Assembly (NCBI RefSeq): GCF_019428685.1
Contig: NZ_CP080095.1
Span: 2,418,001 to 2,482,000, forward strand
Length of the DNA: 64,000 nucleotides
Source of the DNA: Paraburkholderia edwinii
GTDB lineage: Bacteria; Pseudomonadota; Gammaproteobacteria; Burkholderiales; Burkholderiaceae
Reading direction: 5' to 3'
The position numbers were made by a program, and so were the translations under genes. Shown in pieces: positions 56,594 through 64,000 of the stretch. Position 1 is the first letter of the stretch. The number at the start of each line of letters is the position of its first letter. The notes beneath the pieces are model-generated. The model was not told where the DNA came from and did no database searches. It was given only the letters and a program-made list of their open reading frames with translations.

Positions 56594-58107
56594 ATCTGCG
56601 CGACGGGGATTGGCGTGAGCGGTCCGATCGGTGCGATCGGTGCAATCAATGTCATGTCGCTCAGCGCGTGGGCAAACGGCAGCCGGATATGCAGCGTCGC
56701 GCCGGTTCCTGCATGATTCGAGGCCCACAGGCGGCCGCCGTGCGCGTCGACAATCGACTGGCAGATCGCGAGGCCAATGCCCATGCCGTCCTGCTTGGTC
56801 GTGAAAAACGGCTGGAAAATGCGGTCCGCGTCGTGAAGGCCCGGACCGTGATCGCGCACCTCGATCAGCAGATGGTCGCCGTCGTTTTGTGCGTCGCGCG
56901 CTTCGCGTCGGGTGCGGATCGAGAGCCGCCTGCGCTCGGGGGCAACCTGCAGCAGCGCATCGATCGCGTTGTCGACAAGATTGAACAGCGTCTGCTGGAT
57001 CTGCAGCCGGTCCGCATTGAGCATCGGCAATGTTGCATCGAGATCGAGTTCGAGCGCGACGTCGTGTTGCCGCAATTCGCCTCGCTTCAATTCGATCACT
57101 TCGCCGACGGTCGCATTGATATCGAAGGCGGCGATGACAGGTGGTGCTTGCCGGAATAGCGCGCGAATCCGGCGGATCACTTCGGCGGCGGTCGTGCCGT
57201 CGCGCACGATCCGCTCGGCGGCGCTCATCGCGTGCTCGAGATTCGGCTCCTTTGCGCGCAGCCAGTTCAGACACGCGTGGCCGTTGGTCACCATCGCGGC
57301 GATCGGCTGGTTGACCTCGTGCGCGATCGATGCGGACAGCTCGGCGACGGTGGCCACCTGAGAGGCGCGCGACAACTGCGCCTGCGTGTCGCGCAAGGCA
57401 TTGGCCGTCGTCATGCTGTCGTGCACGTCGACGTGCACGCCGTACCAGCGCACGATATGGTCGCGGGCGTCGCGCAGCGGCTGCATGCGCGTCTCGATCC
57501 AGCGGTATTCGCCGTCGTGCCGGCGCAGCCGGTACGTGGTGGTGAGCGCCACGCCGGCCGCTTCGCAGCGGCGCCGCTCGGCAATCACGCGCGGCGCGTC
57601 GTCCGGATGCAGCAACTGCATGCAGCCGCCGTCGGCCAGTTCGCTCGCGGGCTTGCCGACAAAGTTCAGCAATTGCCGGTTCGCGTATTGCATGCAACCC
57701 TCTGCATCGCTAACGACGACCATGCATGGAATGCCGTCGATCGCATTGCGCAGCGCCTGCTCGCGCACCGTGGTTTGCGTATGACGTTTGGACGTGATCA
57801 GGTCGTTGACGATCAACGATACGATCGCGAAAACAATCAGCCGCGGAATGTCGTGAATCGATAGTCCGTGAGCGGGCGGCGGCCCGATCAGCAGCGTGAA
57901 CGCAACGAGCGACGAGGCGAGCGTGACGAACCCGGCGGCGCGGCCGCCATAAACCGAGCTCATGATTAGCGCGAGCAGAAAGCACGATACATGCGCTTTC
58001 GTGATCCACGCGAGCACCGCCGCGCAGGCGGTCAGAAGCAGCGCGATGGCGTAGCGGCGAAGTCCGGTGATCGCAGTCGAATACGAATACGCGGATTGAG
58101 AAACCAT
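56575..58107 (-). CDS. Membrane sensor histidine kinase (MASE/DUF4118-like, PAS, HisKA)
   Basis: A 510-residue kinase. Three to four N-terminal membrane segments ([50 protein letters not shown]) resemble the DUF4118 sensor of KdpD-like proteins. A PAS domain spans about 115-235. The H box is [20 protein letters not shown] and the ATPase has [13 protein letters not shown] and [22 protein letters not shown] lies six bases before the ATG. No response regulator gene is adjacent. Its 3' end overlaps that of the large sensor gene on the other strand. Confidence 0.9.
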   Translation of the reverse strand: MVSQSAYSYSTAITGLRRYAIALLLTACAAVLAWITKAHVSCFLLALIMSSVYGGRAAGFVTLASSLVAFTLLIGPPPAHGLSIHDIPRLIVFAIVSLIVNDLITSKRHTQTTVREQALRNAIDGIPCMVVVSDAEGCMQYANRQLLNFVGKPASELADGGCMQLLHPDDAPRVIAERRRCEAAGVALTTTYRLRRHDGEYRWIETRMQPLRDARDHIVRWYGVHVDVHDSMTTANALRDTQAQLSRASQVATVAELSASIAHEVNQPIAAMVTNGHACLNWLRAKEPNLEHAMSAAERIVRDGTTAAEVIRRIRALFRQAPPVIAAFDINATVGEVIELKRGELRQHDVALELDLDATLPMLNADRLQIQQTLFNLVDNAIDALLQVAPERRRLSIRTRREARDAQNDGDHLLIEVRDHGPGLHDADRIFQPFFTTKQDGMGIGLAICQSIVDAHGGRLWASNHAGTGATLHIRLPFAHALSDMTLIAPIAPIGPLTPIPVAQIYGSAR

Positions 58108-58379
58108 GTTTTACCTCGCGAGATCGCACTGCCGACAACGAACCCACATGCAAACTCAAGCAAAGATCCGCGGCCTTGCGTACGCGAGGCGTGCGCAAGG
58201 CTTTTGTCGGAATGGCCGCGTTGCGTGCGTTGCCGGACCAGGGGAAGGGGCGCCGCTATTATGCGGCATCTTGTTGTGCGCCGGAGCCGACCGATTTGCA
58301 TGCACCTGCGGTGGTGGGCCTGCGTTCCACGCGACGTCACGCGCGTCGAGCCACTTGTCCACCCGAGGAAACGTTTGCG

Positions 58380-60113
58380 CTATCTCCAGAGGTTGGTTTG
58401 CGCGAGATCGATCACCTCGTCGGTCTTGCCGTTCAGAATGGCCCGCAGCATATAAAGCGAGAACCCCTTCGCCATTTCGAGGTTGATCGCGGGCGGAATC
58501 GCCAGCTCCTGGCGATTCACCACGGCATCGATCAGCACCGGGCCATTGTGCTTGAGCGCCGCTGCGATGCCCGCTTCGACCTCGGACGGCTTCTCGAGCC
58601 GGACCCCCTTGATACCGATCGATTCGGCCATCGCGGCAAAGTTCGGATTCTTGAGGCCGGTGCCGTACGGAATAAACGAGGTGGACTTCTGCTCGAGTTC
58701 GATAAAGCCGAGTGCGCTGTTGTTGAACACGCAGACCTTCACCGGCAGGCCCAGTTGCGCGAGGCTCAGGAAGTCGCCCATCAGCATCGCGAAGCCGCCG
58801 TCGCCCGACATCGAGATCACCTGGCGGCCCGGATAGGCGTGTTGCGCGCCGATCGCCTGCGCCATCGCATTGGCCATCGAGCCGTGCCAGAACGAGCCGA
58901 GCAGGCGCCGCTTGCCCGTCATCGCGATATAGCGCGCGCCCCAGACGGTCGGCAGGCCGACATCGCAGGTAAAGATCGCGTCGTCGCTCGCCTGGTCGCT
59001 CAAGGCTTTCGCGATCTGCTGCGGGTGAATCAGCGATGCGCGTGTGCTTTCCTGCGCGAGCGCGTCGAGTTCGGCGCGTGCCTTTTTGTAGTGCTGCTGC
59101 GCTTTCTCGAGATGCGCGGTCTTCGTTTTCTTCGTGAGCTTCGGCGTGAGGGCGGTGAGCGTCGCTTTCACGTCGCCGACAATGCCGAGATCGAGCGTCG
59201 CGCGGCGCCCGAGATTGCCGGGCTCGTGATCGATCTGCACGATCTTCGCCTCGTATTTCGACGGGTAGAACTGCATATACGGGAAGTCGGTGCCGACCAT
59301 CAGCAGCAGGTCGCAATCGCGCATCGCGTAGTAGCCCGACGAAAAGCCGATCAGCCCGGTCATGCCGACGTCGAACGGGTTGTCCGCCTCGACATGCTCC
59401 TTGCCGCGCAGCGAATGGACGATCGGCGACTTTAGCGCGTCGGCGAGTGCGATTACTTCGTCGTGCGCGCCCGCGCAGCCCGAACCGCACAGCATCGTGA
59501 CACGCTCGTTCGCATTGAGCAGATCGGCCAGCGCATCGATATCGTCCTGCGCGGGCGTCAGCACCGCGCGCGGCGGGATCAGCCCGGCCGACGATACCGC
59601 CGGCGCCTCGACCGCTTCCTGCAGCGCGACGTCGCCCGGAATCACGATCACCGAGACGCCGCGCTTGCCGAGCGCTTCACGAACCGCGATCTCGACCGTG
59701 CGCGGCATCTGGCTCGGCACCGAGACGAGCTCGCAATAGTGGCTGCATTCCTTGAATAGCGTCTGCGGATGGGTTTCCTGAAAGTAGCCGCTGCCGATTT
59801 CGCGCGACGGAATATGCGCCGCGATCGCGAGCACCGGTACACGATTGCGATGGCAATCGAAGAGCCCATTGATCAGATGCAGGTTGCCCGGCCCGCAGCT
59901 GCCCGCGCAGACCGCGAGGCTGCCGGTCAGATGCGCTTCCGCACCGGCCGCGAAAGCGGCGACTTCCTCGTGGCGCACGTGAATCCATTCGATGCCTTCG
60001 GTCTTGCGGATCACGTCGGTCAGCCCGTTCAGGCTGTCGCCGACGATGCCATAGACACGCTTCACGCCTGCGGCCAGTAACACATCGACGAATTGATCGG
60101 CTACGATCGTCAT
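58380..60113 (-). CDS. poxB: Ubiquinone-dependent pyruvate dehydrogenase (pyruvate oxidase)
   Basis: A 577-residue thiamine-diphosphate enzyme that oxidises pyruvate to acetate and CO2 and passes electrons to ubiquinone. The N-terminal domain has [17 protein letters not shown] and [16 protein letters not shown] with the catalytic glutamate. The TPP motif is [12 protein letters not shown] ending VFNNSALGF. The C-terminus, [17 protein letters not shown] then [12 protein letters not shown], closely matches the lipid-binding helix of E. coli PoxB that activates it at the membrane. It is usually active under stationary phase or low growth. It stands alone between sensor kinase genes. Confidence 0.95.
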   Translation of the reverse strand: MTIVADQFVDVLLAAGVKRVYGIVGDSLNGLTDVIRKTEGIEWIHVRHEEVAAFAAGAEAHLTGSLAVCAGSCGPGNLHLINGLFDCHRNRVPVLAIAAHIPSREIGSGYFQETHPQTLFKECSHYCELVSVPSQMPRTVEIAVREALGKRGVSVIVIPGDVALQEAVEAPAVSSAGLIPPRAVLTPAQDDIDALADLLNANERVTMLCGSGCAGAHDEVIALADALKSPIVHSLRGKEHVEADNPFDVGMTGLIGFSSGYYAMRDCDLLLMVGTDFPYMQFYPSKYEAKIVQIDHEPGNLGRRATLDLGIVGDVKATLTALTPKLTKKTKTAHLEKAQQHYKKARAELDALAQESTRASLIHPQQIAKALSDQASDDAIFTCDVGLPTVWGARYIAMTGKRRLLGSFWHGSMANAMAQAIGAQHAYPGRQVISMSGDGGFAMLMGDFLSLAQLGLPVKVCVFNNSALGFIELEQKSTSFIPYGTGLKNPNFAAMAESIGIKGVRLEKPSEVEAGIAAALKHNGPVLIDAVVNRQELAIPPAINLEMAKGFSLYMLRAILNGKTDEVIDLAQTNLWR

Positions 60114-60470
60114 TCTTTTCTCCGGTTGAACTAATCAGATTTCACAGATGGGCTTGCGTAACAGGCGATGCAGGCGTTCTTTAAGCACTGAGCAAGGTAC
60201 ATGAGCAAAAAGCGAAAGCCCCGCCGCAATGGTGCGAAAGCAGTGGTGCAAAGAATCGCGTACATCGTCGCGTTGTAGACGATGGCCGATGCGTTTGCAA
60301 GGCGAGCGGCGCTTCGGAAGATAGCGCGAGGCGGTGCCGCTCCGATGCTGCCTCGTGCGGAATTATCGAAATCGCATGCCCGTCTATCGCGTTCAATCCT
60401 GAAAGAGAATTGAGGTTGACGGCAGGCGTACGCGAATCTTTCTGACGCGTTGCGCGCATAGGCCAACTGA
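60114..60470. other. Gap between poxB and a kinase gene
   Basis: About 357 bases carrying the poxB promoter. A 25-codon open frame (60201-60278, MSKKRKPRRNG at its start) is present but too short and weakly signalled to call. Nothing else is seen. Confidence 0.4.
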
Positions 60471-62570
60471 CTACTCGCCGGCCGGCAGCGCAAACGTAAA
60501 GCGCGCACCGCCGAGCGTCGATTCGTTGTCGGCCTCGATACGCCCGCCGTGCGCTTCGATAATCGTCCTGCAGATCGCGAGGCCGAGTCCCATGCCGCCC
60601 TCGCTGGTGGTGAAAAAGCGGTTGAAAAGCAGCGTGAGATTGTCCTCGCGGATACCCGGCCCGTTGTCTTCGATGGTGCAGCTGACCTGACCCGCCGCGG
60701 TCACCGCGATCGTCAGCACGACCTTGCCGTGGCGCACGCCGTGCGACGCCAGCGCCTGCATCGCGTTGACCGTCAGGTTCACGACAACCTGCTGTAATTG
60801 CGTGCGGTCCGCCATGATGCGCGGCGCGAAGATCGCGGGGCGATGCCACACTTCTACCCCTCGAGCCTGGATTTCGTGGCTTAAGAGCAGCAGCGCTTCG
60901 TCGACCACTTCATCGAGGCGAATCAGCTCGCGCCGCGGCTTGCTCTTTGCGGCCATCGCGCGCGTGCGCACGATGATGTCGCTCGCGCGGCGCGCCGAGG
61001 CGAGCGTGAGCGCCGTCAGCTCGCGCACTTCGTCGAGCGGCGGCTCGGGCCGGTTCAGCCAGTTCTGCATGGCCTGCGCGCTGGCCGCGACCGCGCCGAG
61101 CGGCTGGTTGATCTCGTGCGCGATCGACGCCATCAGTTCGCCGAGCAGGGAAATGCGCCCGGCGTGCGCGAGGTCGGTTTCGAGCTGCTGCAGCTTGTCG
61201 CGCACACGCACGCGGTCGGTGATGTCGATCATGCCGAGCAGCGTCGGCGTATGGCTGCCGATCGGCTGCGGCCGCGACAGCGTGCACAGCACGTCGATCA
61301 CGCGGCCGTCGAGCGCGACCACCTTCATCTCTTCGTCGAAACGCGCTTCGCCGTGATAGCGGCTTTCGAACGCGCGGCGCAGTGTGCCGGGGCTTTCGGT
61401 CCATAGGCGTCCGGCGGGGCCGACCAGTTGCGCGGCGTCGCGCGCGCGGAACAGTTCGACCGAGCGCGCGTTGACTTCATCGACGGTAATCGCGCTCATC
61501 AGCCGCCGCAGCACGTCCGGATGCGCGTCGAAATACGCGTTCAGATCGGTGACGCCCGCTTTGTGCAAAGCCGGAAAAATATCGAAGTTGCCGCGCATCA
61601 GCATCAGCGCCATCGGCATGTTGTGAAACAGCTCGCGATAGCGCTGTTCGGCTTCGCGCAGCGCGTCTTCATTGCGGATGCGCATCGCGACGTCCAGCTT
61701 TAACGCTTCGTTGGCCGTTTGCTGGTTGTGATACGCGACCCGCAGATTCGTACACAGGTCGTTGAACGACATCACCACCTGATCGAGTTCGTCGGGCGTC
61801 GCGGGCGGACGGCGCTTCAATGCGAGCGCGCCGGCCGGGTGATGGAAATCGTAGCGGCGCATGAATTGCGCGATCGTCGCGAGATGGCGCGTGACGAGCC
61901 GCGAAAAGATCAGCAGGATAAAGAGCGAGACGAGAAAAGTCTTCGCGCCCTGGCTTACCAGAATGACGAGCGCTTCGCCCATCAGCCGCCGGTACACATC
62001 GGTTAGCGCCGCTTCGATATAAAGCGTGCCGATCTGCTTGAGCTTGCCTTCCACCACGCGGTTGATCGGCAGCTCGCGCGTGATGACGGGCGTGCTTTGC
62101 CGGCGCCGCGCCATGATCTGCAGGGGGTGGCCGGTGCCGGTTTCACGCACCGTCACGGCTTGCACGTCGGGCAGCTTGAGAATGCTCTCCACGACGATGC
62201 GCAGCTGTTCGCGGTCCAGATGCCAGAGGCTTTCGCCGATGATGTCGGGATAGCCCTCGCCGATCTCGTCGAGGCGCCGCTCGATCTGATCGAGGTCGTA
62301 GCGGTAGTCCATATACAGCTGGACGGCGGTCATGATCAGTGTGATCACGGAGCTGAAGATCAGGACGCCGATCAGAAGGCGCACGCCGATACCGCGCCGC
62401 AGGCCCGCCACGGTGCGCCACGATGCGGCGCTGCCGGCGTCGTCGCCGGCGCTGGCGTCGGTATTACGCCGGGCCATGCGCAATCGGCCCGTGTGCTCCG
62501 TGCTTGCGGGGGACGCGCTTTCGGGTTCCGTCGCGTCGGGCCGAAGCGTTGCTTTCGCTCGCCGTGGCAA
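60471..62570 (-). CDS. Membrane sensor histidine kinase with periplasmic sensor
   Basis: A 699-residue kinase. A first membrane helix (IGVRLLIGVLIFSSVITLIM, about 60-80) is followed by a periplasmic sensor region to about 205. A second helix (FLVSLFILLIFSRL) then leads to a HAMP-like linker, a PAS-like domain (about 325-455), HisKA with MASIAHEINQPLGAVAASAQ, and an ATPase with NLTVNAMQALASH and GMGLGLAICRTIIEAHGG. The start is ambiguous: TTG 62570 has GGGG upstream, while ATG 62477 would remove 31 polar residues. It is divergent from a sugar-binding protein gene, 157 bases away, which may supply its ligand. No response regulator gene is seen. Confidence 0.88.
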   Translation of the reverse strand: MPRRAKATLRPDATEPESASPASTEHTGRLRMARRNTDASAGDDAGSAASWRTVAGLRRGIGVRLLIGVLIFSSVITLIMTAVQLYMDYRYDLDQIERRLDEIGEGYPDIIGESLWHLDREQLRIVVESILKLPDVQAVTVRETGTGHPLQIMARRRQSTPVITRELPINRVVEGKLKQIGTLYIEAALTDVYRRLMGEALVILVSQGAKTFLVSLFILLIFSRLVTRHLATIAQFMRRYDFHHPAGALALKRRPPATPDELDQVVMSFNDLCTNLRVAYHNQQTANEALKLDVAMRIRNEDALREAEQRYRELFHNMPMALMLMRGNFDIFPALHKAGVTDLNAYFDAHPDVLRRLMSAITVDEVNARSVELFRARDAAQLVGPAGRLWTESPGTLRRAFESRYHGEARFDEEMKVVALDGRVIDVLCTLSRPQPIGSHTPTLLGMIDITDRVRVRDKLQQLETDLAHAGRISLLGELMASIAHEINQPLGAVAASAQAMQNWLNRPEPPLDEVRELTALTLASARRASDIIVRTRAMAAKSKPRRELIRLDEVVDEALLLLSHEIQARGVEVWHRPAIFAPRIMADRTQLQQVVVNLTVNAMQALASHGVRHGKVVLTIAVTAAGQVSCTIEDNGPGIREDNLTLLFNRFFTTSEGGMGLGLAICRTIIEAHGGRIEADNESTLGGARFTFALPAGE

Positions 62571-62727
62571 GTCAGCCCCCCGTTCGGATTTGGCTTACTA
62601 GTATAGTAAGTACGGCTCTCGGCAACAGTTCGCGCTTGCACGGAATCCTCTGATGCAAGCGGGTTTGCGCTGCGGGTTTGCCCGCGAATTTGCCTTGATG
62701 CGATAGCCGCACGCGGGAGGTGACGCG

Positions 62728-63774
62728 ATGAGCTCCGGACGGGTGCTGCACAGGTGGCTTCGGGTGGCGGGCTTTCTGATTGGCGCGCCTGTGCTGTCGG
62801 GCATGTCGGGCATGGTGGGCGTGTTAGGCATGGCCGGCATGGTCGGCATGGTCGGCATGGCCGGCATGGTCGGCGCGATCAGCACCACCGGCATCGCGCG
62901 CGCGGCCGACTACGGCGCGGTGCTCGCGGGCGCACAAAGCGAATTCTGGAAGGCGATGGAAGAGGGCATTCATCAGGCCGCCGAGGAACGCCGCGTCAAA
63001 GTGATTGTGCGCAGTCCTGTCGACGACGACCCGCAAACCACCGCGCAGAATCTGCAGCTCAAAATAGTGCAATGGATGATCGACTCGGGCGTGAAGTCGA
63101 TTATTCTCGCGCCGATTCCCGTCAAGGATGTCAAAACGCCGGTGCAACTGCCGGTGCCCGTCGTGTTCGTCGACCGGCCGAGCAAGGACTTCCGCGCGCT
63201 CTCGACCGTCTCCACAGACAATTACGCCGCCGGCCGCGTCGCCGCGCGCACGCTCGAACGTGTGCTGCCGCGCGGCGCGAAAGTGGCCGTGCTGCGGCTC
63301 GCGCCCGACGTCGTATCGACGAGCGCGCGCGAGCAGGGCTTTATCGACGCGGCGAAGGCACTGGGCTACGAGATCGTGGTCGACGCGTATATCGGACACG
63401 GCATCCACGAACCGGAACTGGCCGCCGTCGATGCAATCAAGTCGTACGGTCGTCCGCTCGACGCGATCTTCGCGCCGACCGACTTTACGACGCTCGCCGC
63501 GGTGCGCGCGCTCGAACAGCTGGCGCCGAAGCAGCGGCCGAAGATCGTCGGCTTCGACTATCGTCCGGCCTTCCGGCAGTATCTGCAGACAGGCGTGCTC
63601 TATGCAGTGATCGCGCAGGACGCGTATCAGATGGGCTATATCGCGATGCAGACGCTGCTCAAGGCCGAAGCCGGCGAAGTGGTGCCGCTGCAGATCAGCA
63701 TCGACGTGCTCGCGCTGACCGCGGCGAATATTACCGACCCGGCGATTGGGATCAAGCTGCGGCAGTATCAGTAG
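62728..63774 (+). CDS. Periplasmic sugar-binding protein (ribose/LacI type)
   Basis: A 348-residue exported type I substrate-binding protein. An unusually long hydrophobic leader of about 57 residues ends at TGIARA/ADYG. Its core is a Gly-Met-Val repeat encoded by a 9-bp array. The mature protein has SEFWKAMEEGIHQAAEE, GVKSIILAPIPVKDV, VVFVDRP and STDNYAAGRVAARTLE, all typical of the ribose-binding family. There is no ABC transporter gene next to it. It is divergent from a membrane histidine kinase, so it may act as that kinase's sensory partner (compare ChvE with VirA). The ligand is unknown. Confidence 0.88.
   Translation: MSSGRVLHRWLRVAGFLIGAPVLSGMSGMVGVLGMAGMVGMVGMAGMVGAISTTGIARAADYGAVLAGAQSEFWKAMEEGIHQAAEERRVKVIVRSPVDDDPQTTAQNLQLKIVQWMIDSGVKSIILAPIPVKDVKTPVQLPVPVVFVDRPSKDFRALSTVSTDNYAAGRVAARTLERVLPRGAKVAVLRLAPDVVSTSAREQGFIDAAKALGYEIVVDAYIGHGIHEPELAAVDAIKSYGRPLDAIFAPTDFTTLAAVRALEQLAPKQRPKIVGFDYRPAFRQYLQTGVLYAVIAQDAYQMGYIAMQTLLKAEAGEVVPLQISIDVLALTAANITDPAIGIKLRQYQ
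62827..62871 (+). repeat. 9-bp tandem repeat coding for part of a signal peptide
   Basis: Five units of GGCATGGYC (62827-62871) encode Gly-Met-Val/Ala repeats in the export signal of the sugar-binding protein. The unit is a multiple of three, so copy number changes would lengthen or shorten the hydrophobic core in frame. Confidence 0.9.
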
Positions 63775-63823
63775 GGCGTTTGCTTTGCGACTTCACCGGG
63801 CCCGTTTGCAGGATCAACCCGGA

Positions 63824-64000
63824 TCAACCGCCCAGCGCGCCCTGCGTGTTGACGAACACCGAATAGATCGATTGCGACGCGGCCATAAAAAGCCGGTTGC
63901 GCGCGGGGCCGCCGAAGCACAGATTCGCGCAGCGCTCCGGTAGCGCGATGCGGCCGATGATCTTGCCGGCCGGGGAAATCACCATCACGCCGTCGAGTTC
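63824..64000 (-). CDS. SMP-30/gluconolactonase-like protein, C-terminal part (cut by window edge)
   Basis: This is the last 58 residues of a minus-strand gene that enters from the right edge: GVMVISPAGKIIGRIALPE, then RCANLCFGGPARNRLFMAAS and SIYSVFVNTQGALGG before the TGA. This is the characteristic end of the SMP-30/gluconolactonase/LRE family, six-bladed propellers that hydrolyse sugar lactones. Placed beside a sugar-binding protein it suggests a sugar-use locus continuing to the right. Confidence 0.85.
   Translation of the reverse strand, partial: ELDGVMVISPAGKIIGRIALPERCANLCFGGPARNRLFMAASQSIYSVFVNTQGALGG

Noticed and set aside
60201..60278. A 25-codon frame beginning MSKKRKPRRNG
   Set aside because: Too short, with a poor start signal; it could be a chance frame in the poxB leader.
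1..64000. CRISPR arrays, tRNA or rRNA genes, prophage integrases
   Set aside because: None could be found. The tandem arrays lack spacers, and no clover-leaf or ribosomal sequence was recognised by eye.

Overview
The window is GC-rich and densely coded. Its gene content (a Wzx/Wzy-type exopolysaccharide cluster with gmd and galU, a class II cholesterol oxidase, a MEKHLA-domain protein, a trifunctional kinase/ATPase/histidine kinase) points to the Burkholderiaceae, most likely Paraburkholderia, Burkholderia or a close relative. That assignment is inference from gene content and style, not from a marker gene. I see no rRNA, tRNA, CRISPR array, integrase or insertion sequence.

Region 1 (1-26.6 kb) is an exopolysaccharide locus. 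It runs: outer-membrane export protein (cut by the left edge), Wzc-type tyrosine autokinase, GT2, GT4, Wzy-like polymerase and two further GT4 enzymes. After an unexpected 902-residue protein on the opposite strand come gmd (minus), a secreted beta-propeller protein, Wzx flippase, a double-headed GT4-GT4 enzyme, an acyltransferase (minus), a 52-residue membrane protein, galU, a GT4 (minus) and a GT2. Together these make GDP- and UDP-sugars, assemble a repeat unit on a lipid carrier, flip it, polymerise it and export it. gmd plus galU recall the cepacian clusters of Burkholderia. The 902-residue intruder ends in a domain with the R-S-E residues of mono-ADP-ribosyltransferase toxins and is the most striking gene here.

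Region 2 (26.6-37.4 kb) is mixed. It holds a phosphoribosyltransferase, a CPA1 antiporter, a hybrid histidine kinase and small hypothetical proteins. It then has an accessory segment: two copies of a 262-bp repeat in direct orientation flank a translationally coupled pair of unknown genes. Downstream lies a highly structured, probably RNA-encoding leader before a small gene, then a MEKHLA-domain protein.

Region 3 (37.4-50.9 kb) is metabolic and cell-surface. It has an Lrp/AsnC regulator divergent from an AceE-like 2-oxoacid dehydrogenase, a J-domain protein, two low-complexity proteins that share a leader hairpin, the cholesterol oxidase, a SnoaL-like protein, cytochrome b561, an acetolactate decarboxylase with an altered metal ligand, an AraC regulator, a short CDF transporter and a gene fragment.

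Region 4 (50.9-64 kb) is sensory. It contains a 1872-residue sensor whose Ser/Thr kinase domain looks catalytically dead, two more histidine kinases, PoxB, a periplasmic sugar-binding protein divergent from a kinase, and the end of an SMP-30-type gene. No response-regulator gene accompanies the kinases. Short tandem repeats (units of 9-20 bp) recur in leaders and some coding ends across the window.
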